A stretch of DNA of 64,000 bases. Source: IMCC45349 sp047219225. Lineage in GTDB: Bacteria; Bacteroidota; Bacteroidia; Flavobacteriales; Flavobacteriaceae. Location: contig NZ_CP178208.1 in NCBI RefSeq assembly GCF_047219225.1, forward strand, positions 310,001 through 374,000, written 5' to 3'. Numbering within the stretch: position 1 is the first letter of the stretch; the number at the start of each line of letters is the position of its first letter. The position numbers and the translations under genes were made by a program. Positions 34,120 through 41,352 of this stretch are shown one piece after another. A model generated the notes under the pieces. The model worked only from the letters and a program-made list of their open reading frames with translations. It made no database searches and was not told where the DNA came from.

Positions 34120-34875
34120 TTATTCTAGCCAATTTTTAAAATCTTTTACACGTTCTCGTGCAACAATAACCTCTTGCTCATTATAGGAGTTTAACTTTAT
34201 TTGAAGCCTTGAATTGGTGTAACTAATTATATCTTTTATAGCATTAATATTTACAAAAAATTTACGATTGATTCTAAAAAAAGTATGAGGCTCTAACTCT
34301 GCTTCTAAATGCTCTAGTGAAGAATCTAAAAGATAGTTTCTACCTTCGGTAGTATGCAAGTAAGTACCTTTATTTTCGCTATAAAAACATTCTATATCGT
34401 CAATATTAATCAGTTTAAGATGCTGTCCAACCTTTACAGAAAAACGCTTTTTGTACTCTCTCTCAATTGGGTTGACCAATAAATTCTTGATATCATTAAA
34501 ATCTAATGTTACAGATTGTTGCTTTGGCAAACGTTCTTGATACTTATTTACTGCCTTTTCTAACTCATCTTCATCAATTGGTTTTAGTAAATAATCTATA
34601 CTATTAAGCTTAAATGCTTGTAAAGCATACTCATCATAAGCAGTTGTGAAAATTACAGCAGACTTTATATCTATAGTATCAAAAATTTCAAAAGACAAAC
34701 CATCACTTAATTGAATATCTAAAAAAATAAGATCTGGATGACTATTATTTTCAAACCAATCAATAGATTCTTCAACAGAATGCAACATTGTATTTGCTTC
34801 TACATTTAGTTTAGCCAACATACGTTGTAAACGTCTTGCTGATGGTTTTTCGTCTTCTATAATTATTACGTTCAT
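34120..34875 (-). CDS. LytTR-family response regulator
   Basis: This 251-residue regulator has a receiver (1-118; E7/D8, phosphoacceptor D53, K98 in DYLLKPI) and a LytTR DNA-binding domain (about 145-250, with KRFSVKVGQHLKLINIDDIE and FFRINRKFFVNINAI). LytTR proteins bind pairs of short direct repeats about two turns apart. It is the last gene of the minus-strand group TPR gene, 2TM-kinase, two 2TM proteins. Candidate sites of the right kind lie before that operon and before the TonB-dependent receptor. Confidence 0.92.
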   Translation of the reverse strand: MNVIIIEDEKPSARRLQRMLAKLNVEANTMLHSVEESIDWFENNSHPDLIFLDIQLSDGLSFEIFDTIDIKSAVIFTTAYDEYALQAFKLNSIDYLLKPIDEDELEKAVNKYQERLPKQQSVTLDFNDIKNLLVNPIEREYKKRFSVKVGQHLKLINIDDIECFYSENKGTYLHTTEGRNYLLDSSLEHLEAELEPHTFFRINRKFFVNINAIKDIISYTNSRLQIKLNSYNEQEVIVARERVKDFKNWLE

Positions 34876-34934
34876 ACTCTAACTTAAAATTATTCCTAAA
34901 TCTGTTTTTGTTTCATTTATTAGCGTCGTACTTA

Positions 34935-35288
34935 TTATTCAAATTTACGATGCTCTTCTCGGTCTTTATCCATATACTCTTGTATTTTTCTTTTTTCCCA
35001 GTCCTTTCCAAACATAAAATCTGGACCAAAAACACCTAAGAAATGAAAAAACAACCCTATTCCCCAAAAAAGTGGTGTTGCAAAAGTACCAAAGTGCCAA
35101 AAGCCACTACCAGAATTAACACCAATTAAAATAATTAGAAATATATTTACAACTATATATACTGCCAGGTGCCAATAAAATCCAACTAACTTATCCAGTT
35201 TCTTTTTTGCTCTTAAATAAGCCTCTTCTTTTTCAAAATCATATCTTGATTTTTGTTCATCGTATGGTTCTATATCGTATCGTTTCAT
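34935..35288 (-). CDS. 2TM domain protein
   Basis: This 117-residue protein belongs to the 2TM family: a helical N-terminus (EEAYLRAKKKLDKLVGFYWH), two membrane helices (about 42-58 and 66-86) and a conserved tail GKDWEKRKIQEYMDKD. It closely resembles the C-terminal part of the kinase two genes upstream and the neighbouring 2TM protein. It probably interacts with the kinase in the membrane. No enzymatic motif is seen. Confidence 0.85.
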   Translation of the reverse strand: MKRYDIEPYDEQKSRYDFEKEEAYLRAKKKLDKLVGFYWHLAVYIVVNIFLIILIGVNSGSGFWHFGTFATPLFWGIGLFFHFLGVFGPDFMFGKDWEKRKIQEYMDKDREEHRKFE

Positions 35289-35296
35289 AATGTTTT

Positions 35297-35623
35297 TTAA
35301 TTAAATTTATTTTTTTCTTCTTCTTCCATAAATTGTTTAATCTTTCTCTCTTCCCAATTCTCTCCAACAATCTTAGGTAAGATAAACACAACAAATGCAT
35401 GTATTATTAGCCCTAATCCCCAAAGCATCCACATTCCAGAAAAACTCAGGTCAAAAATAGCTTCTTCTAAAGATTCGCCTCTTCTAATATTTCTAATAAT
35501 TTTATATCCAGAAACTAATAAGTTAGCTCCAATATAAACTGTAAGATGCGAATAAAAACCTCTTAATTTATCTACACGTCGTTTTGCACTTAAATAAGCT
35601 TGTTCTTTATCTAAATCGTTCAT
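35297..35623 (-). CDS. 2TM domain protein
   Basis: This 108-residue 2TM-family protein is paralogous to the next gene downstream. It has the N-terminal LDKEQAYLSAKRRVDKLRGF stretch, two membrane helices (about 26-42 and 64-86) and GENWEERKIKQFMEEEE. The intervening loop is longer (about 20 residues with RNIRRGESLEEAI). It is 8 bp upstream of the other copy and 11 bp after the kinase gene. Confidence 0.85.
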   Translation of the reverse strand: MNDLDKEQAYLSAKRRVDKLRGFYSHLTVYIGANLLVSGYKIIRNIRRGESLEEAIFDLSFSGMWMLWGLGLIIHAFVVFILPKIVGENWEERKIKQFMEEEEKNKFN

Positions 35624-35634
35624 AATCTAAGTTT

Positions 35635-36984
35635 TTAATTCCAACGTTTTTTATTTTCCTCTTCTTGCATGTATTGCTCTATCTTTTTACGTTCCCAACT
35701 ACGTCCTAGAACACCATCGTTAACATAAACTTTATATGCATGAAATATTAATCCCATTCCCCAACCAAACATTGGAAACCAAAACCATTGAAAGTTCCAT
35801 GATGTTCTATAGTTAATGAAAATTAAAAATGGTATAACAAACACGTAAGAAATTAAACTATAATAAAACTCTTTTACTTCTTGAACGTGCTTACGAGCTC
35901 TAACATAACTGTCATCATATTGACTTTTTGTTCTTGTTCTCATAACTGATATTTGTTTTGTAAGCATAGGTATTGCCACTGCAAAACGTTTTGCTTCTTG
36001 ATTGATTTTTACTTTTCTTTCGGTTAATAGATTGTAGCGCTGACGAATATTATCTAGTCCTACACCACTACTCTTTTTCACTATTTGTTTTGGCTGTAGA
36101 TTATTTTCTACAATTAATTCTCCATTGCTCTCAACAATCTTAATATGTAAAGGTTTACTACTAGTAACCATATTATGTTTTACTGCATTTTCAAGTAATA
36201 ATTGTAAGGATAATGGAACAACTTTACTCTCTGGATTTGAAGCCTTTTCTGGGATTTCAAAAATGATACTATCTTCAAATCGCATTTTAAGTAATGACAT
36301 GTATACTTTAGCAAACTCTAACTCTTCATCTACAGTTACTAAATCCTTATTTTTTTGCTCTAACACATACCTATACACTTTTGATAAGGCCGTTGTAAAC
36401 TTTTGTGCACTATCTGGATTTTCGTCAATTAAACTTGATAATACATTAAGGCTATTAAATAAAAAATGCGGATCTAATTGATTTTTTAAGGCATCAAACT
36501 TTGCACTTGCTGTTCCTGCTATTACCTTTTGTTCTTTAATCTTGCTCTTTTGCATTTCTTTGTAATAATAGAATGCATGAAAAAACAATGAAATAACAAG
36601 TGTAATTACTAGAGATATTAAATAAAACTCAGCACTTTCATTAGTAATAAACTCCTCCCAAGTTTCTCCTTCTAAAACAAGGTTATGGAACACTCTAATT
36701 ATAAAAAGAGTTACTAGAGTTATTGCTATTGAGCCTAAAAATCCAATTACAAATCGATATTTTTTATATCTCGCCCAATTAACTTTTGTGTTTATATAAT
36801 CGAAAAAATAAGAGTTTACAATACATATTGGAATAGAGTACATCATGTAATATCCAAATAGAATTAAAAAGTTTCTATCAAACTCTATACTATTCCCAGA
36901 AAAGTATCTAATTACTTGGTCTATTATTAGAATAATACTTCCAATAACAACTCCAATACCAACTACTTTTATAAACTCTTTCAT
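35635..36984 (-). CDS. LytS-type histidine kinase with C-terminal 2TM domain
   Basis: This 449-residue sensor kinase has four membrane helices (about 8-26, 38-60, 77-97 and 119-138), a His_kinase domain with LDPHFLFNSLNVL (H173), and an HATPase with ENAVKHN and SGVGLDNIRQRYNLL. From about residue 350 an appended 2TM module follows (SYVRARKHVQEVKEFYYSL, two helices, GRSWERKKIEQYMQEEE). It is the partner of the LytTR regulator. The same module recurs twice as separate small proteins downstream, so the kinase may assemble with them. Confidence 0.9.
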   Translation of the reverse strand: MKEFIKVVGIGVVIGSIILIIDQVIRYFSGNSIEFDRNFLILFGYYMMYSIPICIVNSYFFDYINTKVNWARYKKYRFVIGFLGSIAITLVTLFIIRVFHNLVLEGETWEEFITNESAEFYLISLVITLVISLFFHAFYYYKEMQKSKIKEQKVIAGTASAKFDALKNQLDPHFLFNSLNVLSSLIDENPDSAQKFTTALSKVYRYVLEQKNKDLVTVDEELEFAKVYMSLLKMRFEDSIIFEIPEKASNPESKVVPLSLQLLLENAVKHNMVTSSKPLHIKIVESNGELIVENNLQPKQIVKKSSGVGLDNIRQRYNLLTERKVKINQEAKRFAVAIPMLTKQISVMRTRTKSQYDDSYVRARKHVQEVKEFYYSLISYVFVIPFLIFINYRTSWNFQWFWFPMFGWGMGLIFHAYKVYVNDGVLGRSWERKKIEQYMQEEENKKRWN

Positions 36985-37001
36985 TACTAATAAAATTAAA
37001 T

Positions 37002-37622
37002 CTACTTACTACAAGAGCTTAAGATTTGTTCAGCTCTTTCTTTTCCCCATTTTGGGTGAAAACTTGTTTCAGGTTTAAAGTTAGCAAAAAGTTCTAAGGC
37101 TCTTTCTACATCTTTACAAAATGGTGCTGTATCTTGTCCAAAAAAGCGAGCGCTTCCCATGTCCCATTCTGCCTTATTAAGTATTACTCTTGGGTTATTA
37201 GGAGCAATTTGTGTTGCTTGTGAGTATAATGCTGCTATTTTACCTGATAACGTCATTCCATAAGTAGCTCCATCATAAGCAACCCAAGCTGTATGTAATA
37301 ATGCTTGCATGATCATAATTTCTGGGTTATTCTTTGAAATTGCTGTTGCATCATTAATTAAATCTTGTGCTTTGTTTAATTGTGCTGTTAGCTTGTCCTT
37401 ATCCTTTTCTCCAAAACTTTGTACAATATTTACTTGTGCAGCATAGTAAGCAGGAAGCCAGTTATCTGTTTCAGCTTTAGCAATTCTTTCAAATAAATTT
37501 GCAGCTTCGATTGGATTAGTTCCCCATAATTCAAATGCTTTTTGCATTCCTTTTTCATAATTTGATTGTGCACCAATAAACCCTGTTATTAATAGTGCGA
37601 TGATTAATGCTAATTTTTGCAT
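37002..37622 (-). CDS. secreted TPR-like protein of the 2TM/LytTR operon
   Basis: This 206-residue protein starts at the ATG at 37622, which begins a clean signal peptide (MQKLALIIALLITGFIGAQ); a longer reading from 37658 would hide it and run into the promoter. Helical repeats (GMQKAFELWGTNPIEAANLF, RIAKAETDNWLPAYYAAQVN, NNPRVILNKAEWDMG) suggest TPR-like folding. The function is unknown. It lies 17 bp upstream of the kinase and probably opens the operon. A GATATTTG element (37655-37648) precedes it. Confidence 0.75.
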   Translation of the reverse strand: MQKLALIIALLITGFIGAQSNYEKGMQKAFELWGTNPIEAANLFERIAKAETDNWLPAYYAAQVNIVQSFGEKDKDKLTAQLNKAQDLINDATAISKNNPEIMIMQALLHTAWVAYDGATYGMTLSGKIAALYSQATQIAPNNPRVILNKAEWDMGSARFFGQDTAPFCKDVERALELFANFKPETSFHPKWGKERAEQILSSCSK

Positions 37623-37688
37623 GACTGTTTGTTTTAAATTGATACAGCAAATATCCACCTAAAGTCTTCTTTATTAAAAATAGGTTTA

Positions 37689-37720
37689 CCGAATTGTAAT
37701 TTTTAAATGACGAATTGTAA
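37689..37720 (-). promoter_or_regulatory. paired LytTR-type half-sites before the TPR/2TM operon
   Basis: On the plus strand CGAATTGTAATTTTTAA (from 37690) is repeated as CGAATTGTAATTTTTTAA (from 37711), 21 bp apart. On the minus strand each reads TTACAATTCG, close to the LytTR half-site ACAGTTNRT. The near site starts 42 bp from the last base of the -7 candidate GATATTTG (37655-37648). A weaker third unit AACTGTAA is at 37744. Confidence 0.65.
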
Positions 37721-37794
37721 TTTTTTAATAAAAGAGAATTAAAAACTGTAACTTTATAAACCTCAACATGTCTAACCTGTATAAAATCAACCAA

Positions 37795-39603
37795 ATGAAA
37801 AAATTCTTTTTAGCAATTTTAGCTTTATGCTTTTTTGCAACAACACAAGGTCAAACCGACAAAAGGTTAAAAAAAATTGATACTGAACTAGAAAAGATTC
37901 TAGAAGCAACAAAAGCAGCTGGATTTGCGGTTGCAGTAGTAGAAGGAGACAAAGTTATCTATGCCAAAGGATTTGGCTATAGAGACTATGAAAACAAAAT
38001 ACCTGTAGATGCCAATACACTTTTTGCTATTGGATCATCTTCAAAAGCATTTACATCTGCCGTTTTAGGAAAATTGAGGGAAGATGATAAATTATCGTTT
38101 AATGATAGTCCTCTAGAATATATTCCTGAGCTAAAATTTTATAATAACGACATGAATAATAATATTATCATTAAAGATTTAATGAGGCATAGTACAGGAT
38201 TACCAAGACATGATGCCTCATGGTATTATTTCCCAACTCATAGTAAAGACAGCTTAATAAAACGTATTGAGTATCAAGAACCTTTTACTGGAATTAGACA
38301 AAAATGGTATTACAATAACTTTATGTTTCTAACTCAAGGTGTGATAGCGGAAAGAATTACTGGAAAAAGTTGGGAAGATAACATAAGTGATTACTTTTTT
38401 AAACCATTAGGCATGACAAGAACAAATGCTACAATTGCAGAAATGAAATCGGCTAGTAATGCCGCTTTGGGATATCAGCTTAAAAAAGGTGATATTATAT
38501 CTAAAATGGATTATTATGATATTGCTGGAATGTCACCAGCAGGAAGTATAAACAGTAGTGTAAATGATATGTCTAAATGGTTAATTACTTGGATTAACAA
38601 TGGAAAATATAAAGACACACAAATAATTCCTGAAGAGTATATTAAAGAAGCTATGAGCTCTCAAATGGTTATTGGTGCTGCATTACCAAGCGAAGAATTA
38701 CCAGATATGCATTTTGCAAATTACGGTTATGGCTGGATGTTACAATCGTACAGAGGTCATTATCGTGTTGAACATGGTGGTAATATTGATGGATTTTCGG
38801 CTAGTGTTGCATTTTTTCCAAGCGACAAAATAGGTATTGTAGTATTAACTAATCAAAATGGATCTGCAGTAACAGGTTTGGTAAGAAATACCATTTCAGA
38901 TCGATTATTAGGTGAAGGTACTACAGATTGGACACAGCGCTATATTGACAGACAAGAAAAAGCAAAAAAAGCACAAGAAGAAAACAAAGATGAAGATAAC
39001 GCTGCTAATGTAAAAGGCACAAAACCATCACATAACAAAATTGAATATACTGGAACATACACAAACCCTGGTTATGGTAAGTTTGAAATTATAGTAAAAA
39101 ACGATTCTTTATTTACCAAGTTAAATACTACAAGTCAATATATAAATCATTATCATTATGATACTTTTGAACTCATTGATGTAAACGAAGGTAAAGTAGA
39201 TACTACACAAATAGGAAATGCTTTAAAAGTAATTTTTAACAGTAATGTTGGTGGTGAAATTTCAAACCTAGAAATAGAAATTGAACCTACTCTAGGACCA
39301 ATTAAATTTAAACGTACTCCAAACACTATAGATGTCACTAACGAATCATTACAAAAATATGTTGGCTCTTATGATTTACGTGGTAATGAAGTAAAGGTCT
39401 ATATTAAAGACGAAAATGTACTATATGTATTTTTACAAGGACAACCAGAATATGAGCTACTTCCAGTAGCTGAGCATAAATTTAATCTTAAAATTTTAGA
39501 TGGATATAAAGTAGAGTTTACCGAAGGCGAAGATGGGACTATCTCTAATTTGACATTTGTGCAACCAAATGGTAAATTTACAGCAACTAAAAAAGGTGAT
39601 TAA
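37795..39603 (+). CDS. secreted serine hydrolase (beta-lactamase family)
   Basis: This 602-residue protein starts at the ATG at 37795, which begins the signal peptide (cleavage near TTQGQ). The class-C beta-lactamase/DD-peptidase fold has the nucleophile in SSSK (AIGSSSKAFTSAV, about 81-84), the YNN motif (YYNNFMFLTQG) and HGG (VEHGGNIDG, near 323). About 200 C-terminal residues form two lipocalin-like DUF3471-type units. The natural substrate is unknown; these proteins are often D-aminopeptidases or esterases. The next gene starts directly after its stop. Confidence 0.88.
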   Translation: MKKFFLAILALCFFATTQGQTDKRLKKIDTELEKILEATKAAGFAVAVVEGDKVIYAKGFGYRDYENKIPVDANTLFAIGSSSKAFTSAVLGKLREDDKLSFNDSPLEYIPELKFYNNDMNNNIIIKDLMRHSTGLPRHDASWYYFPTHSKDSLIKRIEYQEPFTGIRQKWYYNNFMFLTQGVIAERITGKSWEDNISDYFFKPLGMTRTNATIAEMKSASNAALGYQLKKGDIISKMDYYDIAGMSPAGSINSSVNDMSKWLITWINNGKYKDTQIIPEEYIKEAMSSQMVIGAALPSEELPDMHFANYGYGWMLQSYRGHYRVEHGGNIDGFSASVAFFPSDKIGIVVLTNQNGSAVTGLVRNTISDRLLGEGTTDWTQRYIDRQEKAKKAQEENKDEDNAANVKGTKPSHNKIEYTGTYTNPGYGKFEIIVKNDSLFTKLNTTSQYINHYHYDTFELIDVNEGKVDTTQIGNALKVIFNSNVGGEISNLEIEIEPTLGPIKFKRTPNTIDVTNESLQKYVGSYDLRGNEVKVYIKDENVLYVFLQGQPEYELLPVAEHKFNLKILDGYKVEFTEGEDGTISNLTFVQPNGKFTATKKGD

Positions 39604-40488
39604 ATGAAATTTAAAGTATTCTTTTTATTGATAGTAACATTAGTTTCATGTAAACAAAATAGCAATGAAACTAAACAACTACCAGAAAATTATAATAAAA
39701 ACATTGAAGCTTATAAAGCTGACTTAGATTTAAGTAGAAAAAATGGTTATTTACAACTTACTGGTTTATTCAAGTTAGACTCTTTACAAAACACTTTTGG
39801 AAAGGATTCTATTAATGATTTTGTTTTAAATATTGACGCTTTACCCAATACCATTGGTCAAGTTTCTATTTTAAAAGAAGGTATTTATTTTGAAGCAAAA
39901 AATGATGTGAAAGTTGTGACTACATTAGATTCTGTAATTACATTAACTAAATTACATTTAGATGAATATGGTAGTTCAGAAAAATTATATCATGAACAAC
40001 TAAATTGGCAAGTTATTACACGTTCTAATAGTTTATACCTTAGAGTTTGGGACACTAAAAATCCAGCTATTAAAGCCTTTAAAGGATTCAAAAGCTTTGT
40101 GATAAATCCAAATCTAATATTTGATGCAGATTTTAAATACTTTGAAAAAGAAAAAACAGAATCTGTTAACTCACAATTAGGCGTTAATGCCAATACTAAT
40201 TTTATTGGCCAAGTAACATTTAATTATAACAATAAAGATTACACTTTAGATGTTGGTTCTGGAGGTTTTACTATGGTTGGTGATGAAACCTCTGGTGATT
40301 TAACTTATGGTGGAGGTCGCTATATATATTTAGATTTACCAAAAACTAATGGAAAGGTTACTTTAGATTTTAATTATTTATATAATCCTCCATGTGCATT
40401 TTCTAAATACACTACATGCTTATATCCTCCAGCTCAAAATAGATTACCAATAAAAATATTAGCAGGCGAGCAAATAGCAAAAAAATAA
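39604..40488 (+). CDS. DUF1684 lipoprotein
   Basis: This 294-residue lipoprotein has lipobox LVSC (Cys 17). DUF1684 features are GYLQLTGLFKLDS near the N-terminus, then TLDVGSGGFTMVGDETSG and the C-terminal YLYNPPCAFSKYTTCLYPP, which carries conserved Cys and Pro. The family has no known function. The ATG follows the hydrolase's TAA with no gap (TAAATG), so the two are translated from one message. A terminator follows. Confidence 0.85.
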   Translation: MKFKVFFLLIVTLVSCKQNSNETKQLPENYNKNIEAYKADLDLSRKNGYLQLTGLFKLDSLQNTFGKDSINDFVLNIDALPNTIGQVSILKEGIYFEAKNDVKVVTTLDSVITLTKLHLDEYGSSEKLYHEQLNWQVITRSNSLYLRVWDTKNPAIKAFKGFKSFVINPNLIFDADFKYFEKEKTESVNSQLGVNANTNFIGQVTFNYNNKDYTLDVGSGGFTMVGDETSGDLTYGGGRYIYLDLPKTNGKVTLDFNYLYNPPCAFSKYTTCLYPPAQNRLPIKILAGEQIAKK

Positions 40489-40490
40489 AA

Positions 40491-40519
40491 AAAGCCCTCA
40501 ACTTAGTATTGAGGGCTTT
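40491..40519. terminator. bidirectional intrinsic terminator
   Basis: AAAGCCCTCAA (40491-40501) pairs with TTGAGGGCTTT (40509-40519) around a 7-nt loop. The A-rich left and T-rich right flanks let it stop both the DUF1684 gene and the converging tonB gene. Confidence 0.88.
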
Positions 40520-40536
40520 CTTATTAAAGCTTGTAA

Positions 40537-41268
40537 TTAATTATTTTGTAGTTTAAACATAATCGGTACACTATAAGGCACTTTTACATTTTTACCACGT
40601 TGTTTTCCTGGAGTCATTTTAGGTAACTTCTCAATAATTCGAGCAGCTTCTTTTTCTAAAATTTTATCTGGTCCTCTAGTTTTAATTCCTGTGACATAAC
40701 CATCCTTATCGATAGCAAACAATACAAAAACTCTTCCTTTAATTCCAAGTTCCATTGCAACATCAGGGTATTTAAAGTTTTTCATAACGTGCTCATTCAT
40801 CTTTTTTTGGAAACACTTCTTTAATTCTGCATTAGACTTTCCTTTACATCCAGGGAAAATTGGAACTTTTTCTACAACTGCAAAAGCTACTTCTATTTCT
40901 TCTTCTACTTCTTCTACTTCTACATCATCAATAGCAAATTCGCGTTCTTCAATACCTTCTTCTTGATCTGTTTCTGTACTTTCTATAATAGTTTCTTCTA
41001 TTTCCTCAACATCCTCAACTATAGTAATTACCTCTGGAGTAGCAATTGGAGGTGGTGGAGGTGGCGGAGGTGTATCAATATTTAATAACGGTATTTCTTC
41101 TTCAATAACTTCTTCAACTTCTAATATGTCCATTGCTAAATCTTCTTGATCATAAGTTTTATAATTCAACATATTGTAAGTAATCAATAACATAATATTA
41201 AGTCCTATAGCAAAGTATAGGCTACTGTTTCTGCCAACTTCAAGGTTGGGATTTTTTTTCGCTTCCAT
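40537..41268 (-). CDS. energy transducer TonB
   Basis: This 243-residue TonB-like protein begins at the ATG at 41268 (MEAKKNP); an in-frame start at 41313 would lie upstream of the putative promoter. One membrane helix (about 14-33), a Pro/Glu-rich periplasmic spacer with seven consecutive Pro, and the C-terminal TonB fold (about 160-243, VFVLFAIDKDGYVTGIKTRG) are clear. It transmits proton-motive force to outer-membrane receptors. It lies after the TonB-dependent receptor gene and has its own Fnr-like box. Confidence 0.9.
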   Translation of the reverse strand: MEAKKNPNLEVGRNSSLYFAIGLNIMLLITYNMLNYKTYDQEDLAMDILEVEEVIEEEIPLLNIDTPPPPPPPPIATPEVITIVEDVEEIEETIIESTETDQEEGIEEREFAIDDVEVEEVEEEIEVAFAVVEKVPIFPGCKGKSNAELKKCFQKKMNEHVMKNFKYPDVAMELGIKGRVFVLFAIDKDGYVTGIKTRGPDKILEKEAARIIEKLPKMTPGKQRGKNVKVPYSVPIMFKLQNN

Positions 41269-41288
41269 GATTACAAGATTTAATAACC

Positions 41289-41296
41289 TAAAGCTA
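41289..41296 (-). promoter_or_regulatory. -7 element of tonB
   Basis: On the minus strand TAGCTTTA (41296 down to 41289) matches TAnnTTTG at 7 of 8 positions, 20 bp before the tonB ATG and 36.5 bp from the centre of the Fnr-like box. Confidence 0.5.
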
Positions 41297-41318
41297 CTTG
41301 ATTTTAAGCTCAATAACT

Positions 41319-41332
41319 ATGACATTTATCAG
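41319..41332 (-). promoter_or_regulatory. Fnr-like box in front of tonB
   Basis: ATGACATTTATCAG (plus strand) is a 5-4-5 dyad of the same type as before ccoI, ccoS and hemN, weaker on one side. Its centre (41325.5) is 36.5 bp from the -7 end. It is 20 bp beyond the receptor's stop codon. Confidence 0.55.
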
Positions 41333-41352
41333 TTCATGGAAAAGTTGAATTT

